Source: Allolobophora icterica
Lineage: Eukaryota > Annelida > Clitellata > Crassiclitellata > Lumbricidae
DNA: 64,000 nt
NCBI GenBank assembly: GCA_963556255.1
Contig: OY744610.1
Location: 60,641,113 to 60,705,112, forward strand
Reading direction: 5' to 3'
Both the position numbers and the translations under genes were made by a program. Shown one piece after another: positions 1 to 10,939 of the stretch. The notes under the pieces are model-generated. The model searched no databases and was not told the DNA's origin. It worked only from the letters and a program-made list of their open reading frames with translations. How positions within the stretch are numbered: the stretch's first letter is position 1; each line of letters starts with the position of its first letter.

Positions 1-1876
1 GAACTTCTATAGCGCCCCTTCAAGAAATCTACTCAGTGGCGCTCCCGACCCAGGCCCGGTCAAAAAGAAAGGTCTTAAGAAGGCCATAGAAAGTACCTGA
101 GAGGTCTCTAGGGAGAGAGCGAAGGGAAAGAGGGAGGTCGTTCCAAGCGGTAGGACCCACCACGGAGAATGCCCTACGCTGCGCCATAGCAGTACGCGCA
201 TAGGGGACAACAAAATCACCCCGGGAGGCCGAGCGCAAGGCACGGCGCCCCGCACAAGCGGAAGTTAAAGTAAAGAGCTCGCAGAGGTAGGCCGAGGCCC
301 GCCCTAGGACACAATGCCACGCCATGGTGGAGACCCTGTAATGAATGCGATGCTGGACAGGAAGCCAATGGAGAACGTCTCGCATAAATTCAGAGACGTG
401 GTCAAACCTGGAGATACCGCCAACCAAGCGTGCAGCCGACCGCAAAACCCTCTCTAGACAAACAATGCGAGTCTGAGGAAGTCCAACAAAGAGAGAGGAG
501 CAATAATCCAAACGATTGACAATAAATGCATGTACCAGAGTGGAAGCCGCGGAGAATGAAAGAGAGCGGGATACGACACGCAGCTGGCGCAGTTGATAGT
601 AGCAAGCACGAGTCAGTTCATGAATGTGCTTAGAAAAGGAGAGTTCTTGGTCAAGAATGACACCTAGGTCACGAACAGAAGTAGAAAAGGTAAAGGAGGG
701 GAATTCAGTGGCAAGAAACGTCAAATCAAGCTTGGCCAGCTGTTGACGAGTGCCAAACCATATGTACTGAGTCTTCGAAGGATTCAGACGCAGACGATTA
801 GATGACATCCAGGCATTAAGGGTGGAAGTAGCATCAGACATAAGCTGAACAGCAGCAGCAGCCTTAGTTGCAGAGCAGTGAGTGTAAGATTGGAGGTCAT
901 CGGCATAGCTGTGACTCGAAAGCGAGCAGGATGCAAGAAGAGAGCCTAGATCAGCTGTGAAGAGAATGTAAAGTAGAGGACCAAGAACAGAGCCTTGGGG
1001 GAGGCCAAAAGGAGCTGGAAGCCAGAGGGAACGAGAAGAGCCAAAGACAACAGAGGAGGAACGATCAGAGAGGTAGGATTCGAGCCAGGCTAAAGGTAAG
1101 GCCGTGATTCCAAACGATAAAGAAAGGCGGCGCAAGAGAATATCATGATCGACGGAGTCGAAGGCGGCGCTCACGTCGTAAAGGGCCAGAAGAGTAACCT
1201 CGGATCTGTCAATGGCACAATAGATATCAGAGAGAAGATGAAGAAGAAGGGTCTCAGTAGAGTGCCCCTTGCGAAAGCCAGATTGGCATGGAGGGAGTAG
1301 CTTGTTAGAATCGAGATAGTTAAACAATTGCCTAGCTACCAACTTTTCAACAATTTTAGATATAAAAGTGACATTTGCTATAGGCCTATAGCTAGATGCC
1401 GTAGACGGGTCAAGACCCGACTGCTTGAGAGTAGGCGTGATGATCGATCGTTTCTGCGAGGCCGGAAGAACTCCTTCGCGAAGGGATGTATTGCAGAGAA
1501 GAGTTAGGAACGGAAGGAGAATGTCGATCGAATCGTGGATGAGGAACGAAGGTAGAGGATCGAGCTCAGAAGACTTAGGCTGAGAGGCAAGCACCAGGCG
1601 ACGCAGGTCTTGCTCAGTAACGAGCTCGAGAGATGACAGGCAACAGCCAGTCAGGGTGAAGTCCGGTGGAGAGGAATCATCGGTGTCTGAGCGGACGGAG
1701 AGGATCTTGGAGGTGCAGTAGTTGGCGTATTCGGTGGCTGTAAATGGAGGGACAAGCGTCGCAGCGACAGGTTGAGGCCGGCCTAGGAGATCTTTGAATG
1801 TAGACCAGAGGCGTCTGGTGTCCCCGGAGTTGGAGGAGATCCTGCGCTCCCAGTACTCACCCTCCTTCTCCCTATG
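1..1876 (-). mobile_element. 5'-truncated L2/CR1-like LINE
   Basis: A non-LTR retrotransposon on the minus strand. Its 3' end (low coordinates) carries the block seen at every L2-like 3' end in this window, with a GCGCTATA core and a GGCGC stretch near 1-50. The 5' boundary lies near 1876, where plus-strand LINE C-terminal sequence begins. The endonuclease half is missing, as expected of incomplete target-primed reverse transcription. The window edge hides the tail and left flank. Confidence 0.85.
29..1876 (-). CDS. LINE reverse transcriptase, partial (L2/CR1-like)
   Basis: An open frame of about 615 codons encoding the C-terminal two thirds of a LINE polyprotein, acting in cDNA synthesis at the genomic target. 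RT landmarks are in order: SYRPIANVTFISK, QSGFRKGHSTE, a catalytic LYDVSAAFDSVDHD, FGLPQGSVLGPLLY and SYADD. The thumb and tail follow (DLGVILDQELSFSKH, VLHWLPVQHRIHYR), ending in an SVVGPTAWNDLP-type motif. It aligns throughout with the complete protein at 58595-61669, from about residue 420 of that protein on, including EYWE, LW(S/T)TF and LLGR. The nominal ATG at 1897 lies in neighbouring sequence, so it is not a real start. No internal stop is present, so decay is modest. It cannot self-mobilise without the endonuclease. Confidence 0.85.
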   Translation of the reverse strand, partial: HREKEGEYWERRISSNSGDTRRLWSTFKDLLGRPQPVAATLVPPFTATEYANYCTSKILSVRSDTDDSSPPDFTLTGCCLSSLELVTEQDLRRLVLASQPKSSELDPLPSFLIHDSIDILLPFLTLLCNTSLREGVLPASQKRSIITPTLKQSGLDPSTASSYRPIANVTFISKIVEKLVARQLFNYLDSNKLLPPCQSGFRKGHSTETLLLHLLSDIYCAIDRSEVTLLALYDVSAAFDSVDHDILLRRLSLSFGITALPLAWLESYLSDRSSSVVFGSSRSLWLPAPFGLPQGSVLGPLLYILFTADLGSLLASCSLSSHSYADDLQSYTHCSATKAAAAVQLMSDATSTLNAWMSSNRLRLNPSKTQYIWFGTRQQLAKLDLTFLATEFPSFTFSTSVRDLGVILDQELSFSKHIHELTRACYYQLRQLRVVSRSLSFSAASTLVHAFIVNRLDYCSSLFVGLPQTRIVCLERVLRSAARLVGGISRFDHVSEFMRDVLHWLPVQHRIHYRVSTMAWHCVLGRASAYLCELFTLTSACAGRRALRSASRGDFVVPYARTAMAQRRAFSVVGPTAWNDLPLSLRSLPRDLSGTFYGLLKTFLFDRAWVGSATE

Positions 1877-2220
1877 GCGTCCGTCTCTCTGGAACAATAT
1901 TCCACCAGAGATAGGATCAATAGCATCTGTAACAGTTCAGGAAACGTTTTTTGGCCATCTTAAGACACACTTGTTCGGTGATTTCTAGGTTACCGTGCCG
2001 GAGCGCCCTTGTGAGTTACTTAAAGAGAGCTAAACAAGTGCTCTGATGCAGGGTGAGAATTGTCGGGGTTTTGGGGTGTTCAACCCCTTAGTCTTTCTTA
2101 GGACCCCATAGTAAAGTCTTCATTGCACACCCAAACTCCACATGAATCAAGGTCTAACCCCCAGTCTTTTTTCTACAATTCTCATACTGCTCTGATGCAT
2201 ACATACATACAAAAATGTAC
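1877..2220 (+). mobile_element. LINE 3' end fragment (family with CATA tail)
   Basis: Positions 1877-1988 encode a LINE C-terminus (RPSLWNNIPPEI, then LKTHLFGDF and a stop). A 3' UTR with a GGAGCGCCCTTGTGAG stretch follows, ending in a CATACATACA-type tail near 2200. The same 3' end recurs at about 6490-6650, 43955-44110 and 50938-51140, and its UTR alone at about 15853-15915. Confidence 0.7.
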
Positions 2221-2490
2221 ACGACAACCGAAGATGTCGACTGCATTACAACGGAAGAAGCGTTGTTTCGGCTTCAGTTTAGATCTTATATTTTTAAACA
2301 GTTTGATGGCATAGTGCGGTTCTAACTATTAATGAATCCTAATTTTAATAGAAGACGTATCTTCTGATTCTACATACATGTATATGGAGAAGCTGACAAC
2401 TAAAAGAGGTGTGGAATTATTTTTGAAACGTTCTCACTGTTTGCATGTCAAAGCGCATGATATATTCTGAACACTGCTAACACCAGTCAA
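2221..2490. repeat. Dispersed repeat module
   Basis: Noncoding sequence with phrases such as AACTAAAAGAG(G/T)TGTG and CTAACACCAGTCAA. It is shared with about 7035-7195, 25320-25420, 44465-44620 and 51490-51615. No gene is seen. Confidence 0.6.
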
Positions 2491-3908
2491 CTTATCTCAC
2501 CCATAGATTTCAACAGGTTACTTATGATGGAGTTTTATCTGTCTTAGCACCGATACTCTGTGGGGCTCAAATTTAGGCCCATTATTATTTTTAATTTATA
2601 TTAATGATGTAACGAATTGCTCGTCCACACTGGATTTGGTACTGTTTGCTGATGATACTTCTGCCTTCATTTCCAGTAAAAACTGTCCGGAACTGTTCCA
2701 ACATATGAACACGGAGTTAACGAAATTATCTCGGTGGTTTCGCACTAACATGCTGTCCCTGAATCTGAAAAAATCCAACTATATAATATTTAAAAGTCGT
2801 AGGAAACATGTATCTGAATCTGACACTCCCATCATAAGTATTGATAATATTCAGCTATGCCGGGTTACAAGTGTTAAATTTCTAGGTGTCATTATTGATG
2901 AAAATCTTTCATGGAAGGCTCATGTTGAGCATTTGACGAATAAAGTGTCTAAATTCATTCATTCATTCATTCGAAGATTTATATAGCGCCTCTTCAAGGG
3001 GACTACTCAGAGGCGCTCCCGACACCAGCACGTTCATATAAGACAGTTTTAAGTTTTGCAAGAAATATGCCAGGGGTGCCCCAGGGCACATGCGGAGCTC
3101 TAAGGGAAGTCTATTCCAGACTACTGGGCCAACCACTGAAAAAGCTCGACTTTGCATAGTCGTGGAACGAGCAAATGGAACTAAGAGTACCCCTTTTCCC
3201 GCTGAGCGGAGGGAACGTCGGCCTTGGACACTTGAAACTGCGCAGCATAGCTCTCGCAGGTAAGCAGGGGCAGGGCCCTGACAACATCGCCATACTAAGG
3301 CAGCGATCCTATATTCTATGCGTAAGCGCATAGGAAGCCAGTGAAGGACCTCCAGCATATATCTAGAGACTTGGCCATGTAAATCTGTAGGTATTATTCA
3401 TAAGCTCAAATGGTCCTTACCTACCCATTCTCTTAAACTGCTGTATACTACCCTTATATTGCCTTACTTGAATTATTGTACTACAGTATGGGCAGGTGGC
3501 TACCAGACTATGCTTAAACCATTACTTCTGTTGCAAAAAAGAGCCATAAGAACCATCTGTGGTGCCCACTATCTAATGCCAAGTTCGAATCTCTTTAAAA
3601 GCCTGAAAACATTAAATATTTATGATATCTACCGACTCCAATTAGCACTCCTAATGTATAGACACCACTCAGGTACTTTACCAATAATATTTAATTCCTA
3701 TTTTACTGTAAATGCTGCATTCCATAACCACAACACTCGTCATAAGGGGAATTACCGATCCGAGGTGCACAGAACCAATGTGCGAAGCTTCTCTGTTAGA
3801 ATAAAAGGCCCACAATTATGGAATTCCATTGATCCTAATATACGTGCATTACGATCACTAAGTGCCTTCAAATCTGCTTATAAATCGTTTCTGATTGACC
3901 AGTATTAG
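2491..3908 (+). pseudogene. LINE reverse transcriptase fragment (interrupted)
   Basis: The C-terminal part of a LINE reverse transcriptase. The N-terminal piece reads YLT(H/N)RFQQVTYDG, then crosses a small frameshift near 2562 into LGPLLFLIYINDV and the catalytic LFADD at about 2641. LSLNLKKSNYIIF and VKFLGVIIDENLSWKAH follow. After the nested insertion, 3380-3908 gives LYTTLILPYLNYC, LLLLQKRAIR, NTRHK and the terminal GPQLWNSID motif. Upstream fingers and endonuclease are absent. Apart from the early frameshift and the insertion no stop is present, so the insertion need not be very much younger than its host. Motifs place it in the broad CR1/Jockey group; the exact clade is uncertain. Confidence 0.8.
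2955..3379 (-). mobile_element. Nested L2-like LINE 3' fragment
   Basis: A 425-bp minus-strand insertion. It encodes an L2-like C-terminus (VLHWLPMRLRIEYR, then SVVGPVVWNRLP) and ends in an (ATTC)n tail at 2955-2973. Flanking TAAAT repeats at 2950-2954 and 3380-3384 look like a 5-bp target duplication. Removing the insert and one repeat restores the host LINE frame. Confidence 0.85.
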
Positions 3909-4241
3909 CTACGTGACAAATCATCTACGGATCTTTTATTTTTATCTCATCTTAAAACAGGATGATTAGCATAATCTTAAGTCTGATACATTCCATTGAC
4001 GAAGTAATACGAACTTCTGATAAATACCGGGGATGACTAGATAAGCTTATTCAGCTTCTTCTCTCCGGGAATCGTCTTATTGCTTTATATTTGAAAGATT
4101 ATCACTGTAGTAGTAATGTTACAGCATATAATCTCTTGTCTATAGATATGATGCAGACTATGCACATTATGTTATTGACTGTTAATCATATACTGGTCTT
4201 GTATTCGATTCAATAAATTTGATTTGATTTGATTTGATTTG

Positions 4242-4931
<690 letters not shown>

Positions 4932-4984
4932 AGATGACGTTACGACGGCCGCTATGAATTACAATAAATAAGTGCGCCAGTTGA

Positions 4985-5355
4985 GCCAAAACTCAGCCGA
5001 AACCCTGCGGAATGGTTAGGGGAAGATTTGGAGATGGTATCTGCATTGCGAGATTTCTGTTCGTATTGCGCCCTTGTAGAAATCGTTTATATAAAACGAA
5101 TGCGATGACCGTACACTTTCTGTGGGAAGAGCAAGCAACGACGGACAGAGATTGGCCATCAGCTGTCGTATGCCGAGGCTAAGAAATAGGAAACCGCCAA
5201 TACCTGATTGATACAAATGGCTTCCTTTCGTGTTTAATGCCGACTGCTTAGAGCGCTTGGCTTGTGGCGCGGAGAGTATGGGTTCGATTCTCACCCGAGG
5301 CACGTACTGTGTAGAGACCTAAAGCAACTCTTTCACTCACAATTCCTCAACTCCA
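4985..5355 (+). repeat. Repeat unit ending in tRNA-Thr-like SINE segment, copy 1
   Basis: A ~230-bp leader (from about 5005) precedes a tRNA-like segment at about 5238-5303 with an A-box-like GCTTAGAGCGC and B-box GGGTTCGATTC. The anticodon-loop equivalent is decayed. The 3' acceptor-like half CCGAGGC is present. The same unit lies at 23215-23660 and 33190-33640. Positions 5356-5500 show nothing recognisable. Confidence 0.55.
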
Positions 5356-5499
5356 TCAAACCGACAAACGCAGTAAAATTACATTGAGAAATGGCAGTAT
5401 AATTATCAATATCTTAGCTAAAGACACGTTATGACAGCCATGCAAGGCGCCCACCCGAGGGGGTTGCGGGAATCGAACCGCGTGCTGCTCTCCTGGCCA

Positions 5500-7425
5500 T
5501 GACTGTTACCATTACTCTGTCCTCCCTCCAAGCACCTAAGCACCTATACTACGATGTTAAGGATTGTATTGTGGGGCAGGGTAGCAGATTGGTTAGAGTC
5601 CAGTACTGTCCATCCTTTTTGACACGTGGCCTACAGAAAAAAATTATTCTTGAAGCCGAGGGCCGCTCCAGTAAACTCAAGAGCAACGACTAAAATTAAT
5701 GGAAAATTCTTAACTGCATTAAAAATTTATTATGGCACCAATTATGCAATTATCATAATCTAATGACTTCTATATCGCAGTTATTATAATGTACAAAGCA
5801 TCGATAGATGTCGTTTAAAGTGAAACTATAGTCAAAGTCATAATCCACCAGAGAAGCTATAGATCAGAAATACCAGAAGCCAAGTTATAGAAAGTGTAAG
5901 CCACTGTATACAATGTCCAGTACTTACATTCACACCCATTAAACACCTTCTAAAATAATATTCAAAAAGACACTTATCATTAAACGCATGGAGGGTTCCA
6001 GATTTATATAGCATCGTGTGAATCCGTTTTAAAGGTGTCTAGGAGATTATTATAGCAACAACCTCAATAAACGCCTATCGCGTCCCATTTTTCTATAGCA
6101 TCGGTTGAGACCGTTTTAAACGCGTCTAAGAAGGACTTCTCTTTAAACGCCGTTTAAAGTTGTCTGCCGTTTTAAAGGTGTCTAAGAAAGTAAAAACGAG
6201 AAATGAAGCTGCGAATGGCAAGTAAGATGAAACAGATGAGTTTTAAGTTTACTTCTGAAAAACACCAGAGAACTGAAAAAAGACGCACAAACTGGGCAAG
6301 TAATTCCAAATCTTCGGACCAGTCAGTGAGAAATTCTGCACAAACTGGGCAGTTAATCACTATTCGTTTACGAGGCACAGCCAAGGTGTCATAGTAGGTT
6401 TCCCGTCCATTGGTCTAAAATTTGGGAACAAAGTCCTATCTCGGCCAAAAATCGACAATCCGGTCACACTGTTTCGGTTCTCAGACCCGATGCATGCATG
6501 TATGTAACAGTTAAGGAAACGACTTCTGCCCCTCTTAAGACACATTTGTTCGGTGATTTCCAAGTAGCCGTGCAGGAGCGCCTTTGTGGGTTACTTAAGC
6601 TATACGTTTCCTCTGATACATACACGCATACAGAGATGTACATAACAACGCAAGATGTCGATTGCATTATAACGGTAAGATTTAAAGTTGTCTAAACAGA
6701 ATTACTATTCTAGTAGTGTTCAGTGTTTAACCACATGTGTTGACTGCTATCACCATTAAGTCGACTTTCACTGATATTGCATAAGAATAAAACGAAATAT
6801 ATCAGGCAACATCTTAAGGCCACATAGGCCGTTGACGTCGATGGAATATATTTTTAACAGTTCTCGCCGTTCGTACGGCATAATACAACGAAAAAAGTAC
6901 AACCCAAGGATGGATGGATCGATGGATCGAGAGTTTAACGACATCTTAAGGCAACGAACACTGTGGTCCGTTGACGTCGACAGAAATTATTGTCGAGTAG
7001 TTCTCACCGTTTGATGCAAAATCCATTTCCAACTATTAAAGAATCCTAATTTGAATATAGGACCTCTCTGCTGATTCTACATATAATTATGTAGGCTACA
7101 ATGTGATAACTAAAAGAGTTGTGAAATTATGTGGAATAGTTCTCACTGCTTGGCAATTGCATCCCATGTTCAGAAGACTTCTAACACCAGTCAAATGCAA
7201 CACTCACGATTTAAAGGTGTCGAAACAGAATTACAAGGGAATTCCAGTATTAGGCCTATTCAATGCATAAATAAATGACATGATTAACTATCACCTCCGT
7301 TTAAGTCGACTTTAAAATATATTCTATAACAATTAAATAAAATATGCCAGTATCCACAGTTTAACGACACGCAAAGGCCGTTGACCTGGGCAACAATTAT
7401 TTTGAAAAGTTTCTCGCCGTTCGTG
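5500..7425 (+). repeat. Block A (first half), duplicated in block B
   Basis: Noncoding repeat mosaic that aligns in order with 43150-44745. Both contain a GATTGTATTGTGGG phrase, a CAGT(A/G)CTGTCCA hAT-like end at about 5602, and three tandem CCGTTTTAAA(G/C)GTGTCTA units at 6010-6190. Both also contain a LINE C-terminal/3' UTR fragment (about 6490-6650 here). Block B lacks the 6291-6497 stretch by a short-homology deletion. No intact gene is present. Confidence 0.7.
6490..6650 (+). mobile_element. LINE 3' end fragment (CATA-tail family)
   Basis: Encodes VTVKETTSAPLKTHLFGDF before the shared 3' UTR and a CATACA tail. It is homologous to 1877-2220, 43955-44110 and 50938-51140. Confidence 0.65.
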
Positions 7426-7519
<94 letters not shown>

Positions 7520-7546
7520 TATCATCATCATCATCATCACCATCAC
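7426..7546. repeat. (TCA)n microsatellite
   Basis: About 120 bp of TCA triplets, followed by a short GAT-rich stretch. A shorter array occupies the equivalent point of block B (44745-44840). Ser, Asp and Met homopolymer frames here are not genes. Confidence 0.95.
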
Positions 7547-7739
7547 CCACATTGGTGATGGTGATGATGATGATGTTGATGATGATGACAGTTTATCCTC
7601 AAGTTTTTGAACTGTTTTTAGGCGAATTAAATTTAGACGCTGCCCAGGTTCATCAGATATTTGAGCTAGATTGCCTGGACTAATAACTTTGTTTTTAGGT
7701 GAATTAGTTACGAGTCGAAATTCCCGAAACATCCTCGAT

Positions 7740-7874
7740 GAACTTACTTAAAATACGTTTATTTAACGACGCCGTCATATTGAAGATGATTGACGTCATA
7801 CACAATAACATATGTACAGGTACATAATATATCACGTTTGGGGTCCAAGACGAGTTAAACTGACGGCCGGCTGC
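7740..7874 (-). mobile_element. LINE 3'-tip insertion (135 bp)
   Basis: A minus-strand copy of the last ~135 bp of the LINE at 13561-14287. It shares ACGGCCGGCTGC, TACATATG and GTCGTTAAATAAACGTA, then an AAGTAAGT-type tail. It is flanked by ACATC(C/A)TCGAT (7729-7739 and 7875-7885), an 11-bp target duplication with one mismatch. Block B has the empty site at about 45132. Confidence 0.85.
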
Positions 7875-7885
7875 ACATCATCGAT

Positions 7886-8284
7886 AAAAGGAAACTCGGA
7901 CATATATAACGTCGCTTGTATCTGAATTAAAGGTGTTGAGAGAGAAACTAATATTTGCGTAGTATTTCATATTTTAACAAAAGCTTATGGCTGTCAGGGA
8001 TGTCGACGTCGACCTCCTCCTTTAGCCATAAACTGGAAATGGCAGTAGCGGAATTAAACAGTAACGTGTATTTAATGAAATCTCTATGGCTATAAAGGCA
8101 GTGACGCATTAGCTAGCGTTACTTCCCCGTTAGGGCGCCCACGAATAGACTGCCTCTGTCGAATAGCGATTGAACTAAACACTTATGCGTTATTCGCAAA
8201 CGCAGAAAGGCGATAGTTGGCTTTCAGATTTCGTATGAAGCGCCATCGATTTATGGTTTATGTTCTATGGTAAGGGCGCTATAG
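7886..8284. repeat. Dispersed module with GTATTTCATATTTTAA core
   Basis: Contains ATTAAAGGTGTTGA, GTAGTATTTCATATTTTAAC and GTCGACGTCGACCTCCTCC phrases. It aligns with 45140-45545, and in part with 24000-24200, 41290-41450, 55040-55090 and 62540-62640. No gene. Confidence 0.6.
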
Positions 8285-8575
8285 AAATGGCTGGATTAGA
8301 TAAGATTAGAAAAGAAGGATTCTATAGCTAAATAAAGGACAAAGGATAGCTAAGGTGTCAGACGCAAAACAGATGCAGGAGAATAGTTTGAGTGAGAAGC
8401 AGATAAAGAGGGCGACGGAGACGGACACACGCAGAGACGCAGAAAGACACCGGGGAATAAAGAGAGAGGCACACGCAGATACGCCTACAGATAGACAGAC
8501 TGAAAGACGCAACATACAAATGAAAGACACAGAGAGAAAGACGGAGAGAAAAAGAGGGTAATAAGGCAGAGAGAG
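8285..8575. repeat. GACA/GAGA-rich complex repeat, copy 1
   Basis: Begins with GGCTGGATTAGATAAGATTAG and continues in AGACA- and GAGA-rich sequence. Related copies are at 41455-41945, 45545-46165, 55120-55500 and 62820-63330. Ser/Cys/Leu-rich frames on the opposite strand are artefacts of the repeat. Confidence 0.7.
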
Positions 8576-9475
8576 GGAGAGAAAGAAAGTTGAATGAGAC
8601 AGTGTTTCGATTGCGTATCGGTTGTTTATATTTATCGTTTCGGCGACGGTTTCACTTTTACATAGTAAAATTAGTACGCTCTACTAAGATACCTTTAACT
8701 TGTATTTCTCTGAAGCTATAAATTGCTTATTTCGCTCACTCGACACATATTATGACCTCAATAAAAAAATCGATAACATCGACCTTGCAATGCATGATGC
8801 AGTTAACACTAAATGCTATGATGCTACGGATTGTATTGTGGGACAGGATAACCGATTGGTTAGACCCTCCTCCACTAAGACAACCGTATGGGGACCTTCA
8901 CGCACAATTACTCGGCGCCATCGATTGATGCGTGATCATTATATTGTGCGCTTGACAGATGCATAATAATTATGTTAATTGTATTACGCTCAGTTTATAC
9001 ACCTTTAAATCTGTTACTTCAAAGATTCTATAGTTATATTGGTACGCTTGCTTAGACACCTTTAAATTGTGGCATTCTGAAGCTACAAAGCCCTTATTTT
9101 CGCCCAGGAGCCAGTTGTCCGACCAATATAGAATTGATGTCATCGGTCTTAAACGCATGATTTTGTTAAACACAATGATGCTACGTAGCTAAGGATTATA
9201 TTGTGGAACAGGGTAACTAATTGGTTAGAGTTCAGTGCTGTCCATCCTTTTTGACACTGTAAACTCAAAAGCAATGACTAAAATTTAGTAAAAATGATTA
9301 ACTCTATTAAAATTTATTATGACAACAATTATGCAATTATCATAATGAATAATCTATCAACTTCTATAGCGCCGTTATCATAATTCACAAAGCATCAATC
9401 GATGTCGCTTCAAGTGAAACTAAAGTCAAAGTCATAATCCATTAAAAAAACTATAGGTTGACACGTCAGAAATAC
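8576..9475. repeat. Block A (second half): SINE-like and LINE-tail modules
   Basis: Aligns in order with 46490-47390. It holds TTTCGGCGACGGTTTCACTT, two TACACCTTT/TAGACACCTTTAAAT modules (8999, 9056), and a GTGGGACAGG...CGATTGGTTAG segment at about 8838-8870. That segment ends in GCATAATAAT, like the tRNA-derived SINE tail. A hAT-like end occurs near 9231. No gene. Confidence 0.6.
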
Positions 9476-9479
9476 CAGA

Positions 9480-9640
9480 AGCCAATCAATCAATCAATAT
9501 TCGTTTATTCGTCAACCATTTGACATAACGCAATTGGTAACAATAATAGATAAGTAAAATAATAAATAGAAATCTATAAGCTATTTCTCGTTAATTTCAA
9601 AACTAATACAAGTTATGATATAGGACCCTCGATAGTCCTT
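9480..9640 (-). mobile_element. LINE/SINE 3' end fragment with (GATT)n tail
   Basis: On the minus strand the sequence ends GAATAAACGAATATT followed by (GATT)n. Block B does not have it (compare 47390-47440). A similar end occurs at about 38584-38610 attached to a LINE coding fragment, so this is probably a 5'-truncated copy of that family. Confidence 0.5.
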
Positions 9641-9706
9641 AAAAATAAATAGTGTCCTTTTTCGGGAAAAATTCGGAAATCCCGTCACACTCTTCGTTTC
9701 TCATAC

Positions 9707-10138
9707 CGAATGTAGAGGCTGAGTCGACCTGTTCACGTCACTTCCGGTCTGGATCAGAATATCGATCAGATCGAGTAGTTCGTTTTCCGTCGCCAGGTGG
9801 AGCGGCGTCACTCCCTGAACCCCGCGCACGGTCATCGAAGCATTGACCTGTGCGACTGCTTTTAGGAGTGCCACGACGACCTTTGTTTGACCTCGCTGGG
9901 TCGCAAGGTGAAGGGCCGTGACTCCGCGACTGTCGTCAAGGTCGGCCACCGTGTGGATGTTGCACCTGGCTTGTAGCAGGCGCTCGACGATGTTGACGTG
10001 GCCCTGCTGGGAAGCCAGTGCAAGGCACGTGATTCCGCCTGGGCCAGTCTGGTTGACGTTCGCACCCGACGTCAGAAGGACTTGCGCTAGGACGTGGAAG
10101 CCATTCCAGGAGGCGTAGTGAAGTCCAGACCAGCCGAC
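9707..10138 (-). CDS. Ankyrin-repeat gene, internal exon
   Basis: A 144-codon open exon on the minus strand with no stop, in GC-rich, C-ending codons unlike the repeats around it. It has a polypyrimidine tract and AG just before 10138 (TTTTCTTCTAG) and a GTATGA donor at 9706. About four ankyrin repeats are visible: GWSGLHYASWNGFHVLAQVL, GITCLALASQQGHVNIVERL, GVTALHLATQRGQTKVVVAL and GVTPLHLATENELLDLIDIL. Loops carry GANVNQ and GSDVN motifs. Ankyrin stacks mediate protein-protein contacts; no specific partner or catalytic domain is visible. The exon starts and ends in phase 0, so it could be skipped or duplicated without frame loss. It joins the exon at 10695-10849 in frame. Broken copies lie at 37065-37140 and 47905-48197. 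The gene's other exons are not in the window. Confidence 0.75.
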
Positions 10139-10694
10139 CTAGAAGAAAACGAGGTCTGCTGTATGGTAAGGTAAGTTACGAAGAGGTAAGAGGAAACTTC
10201 TGATGCTTATATTCTGTTGGGGAGAACGGAGATGCGTCCAATGCTCTGCCAAATATCAGACTACTCGTTGACACCTTTATATTGATCTCCACACTCAATA
10301 TATAAGTATTATTTTTTTAATGGCTAGTCCACGCGGCAAAGCTTCCTTTGATCGTAAAATGGGTGTTGAGCATTTCGGATTCATCGTCACGGAATCAGGA
10401 TCGTTCTTAGTCGTTATCATAGTAGTAGCAGTCATCGTCATCATCTTCATTATCATTATTAGTACAATCATCATCGTTGTCGTTGCAATAGTATGAATTA
10501 AATTCATCAAGTTATCATCATCATCGTCATCGGGATTATCATTGTCGCTGATGTTACATCCTCATCTTCATAATTACTATCAGGTTCGTCATCGTCATTG
10601 CCATCGTCCTCGTCATCATCATCCTGATGCAACCAGGACTCTATCATCATCATCATTGCCGTTGTCGTAATTTTCATCACTGTCTCTGGCTGAC
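10139..10694 (-). other. Intron between ankyrin exons
   Basis: Low-complexity intronic sequence rich in CAT/GTC trinucleotides (about 10380-10660). It contains a TTGACACCTTTATATTG module near 10268 that recurs at 37650 and 56034. The latter two sites also neighbour ankyrin-exon or related duplicated sequence. No gene is seen. Confidence 0.55.
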
Positions 10695-10849
10695 GTAGTC
10701 GACTGCACTGACGTCAGCGCCACGTGACACAAGATGGCCGACCGCTGTTGCGTCGTTCTCTTTTATCGCCCGCAACATTTCTGTGCAATTCGATGCGTAC
10801 CAGAAGTGGACTGGAGAGCACCTGTTGCAGCTACCGCAGTTTCCGGTTC
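10695..10849 (-). CDS. Ankyrin-repeat gene, upstream exon
   Basis: A 155-nt candidate exon: 2 nt completing a codon, then 51 codons. It follows a good acceptor (GTTTTCTTTGCAG). The frame has a cysteine cluster (GNCGSCNRCSPVHFWY) and then EMLRAIKENDATAVGHLVSR and GADVSAVDY, the start of an ankyrin repeat. It ends exactly where the next exon begins with VGWSGLHYA, giving a continuous repeat across the splice. The donor (GTCAGC) is weak, which is the main doubt. The short Cys-rich stretch ahead of the repeats is unassigned. Nothing further 5' of this gene was found in the window. Confidence 0.6.
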
Positions 10850-10939
10850 CTGCAAAGAAAACAGCTTTAATGATATGTTACAATAGCGACTTAAATTAGC
10901 GCCAATGATAAGTGGCTTTGAAGTGGCACTAAATAATTA

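Larger units (their letters stand above)
2491..4241 (+). mobile_element. CR1/Jockey-type LINE, 5'-truncated, split by a nested LINE
   Basis: Coding sequence starts inside the RT palm (about 2491). The RT tail continues to a stop at 3906-3908, followed by a 3' UTR and a (GATTT)n-type tail at about 4212-4241. A minus-strand L2-like fragment at 2955-3379 interrupts it. Across the interruption the frame resumes in register (VSK before, SVGIIHKLK after). Dispersed host repeat resumes beyond 4241. Confidence 0.85.

Noticed and set aside
1794..1988. A 64-codon plus-strand ORF as one gene
   Set aside because: It joins antisense of one LINE to the C-terminus of another; only 1877-1988 is meaningful.
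7284..7732. Asp, Ser and Met homopolymer frames around (TCA)n
   Set aside because: Pure microsatellite translations in several frames; nothing gene-like on either side. The same holds at 35001, 44745, 54213, 56177 and 62131.
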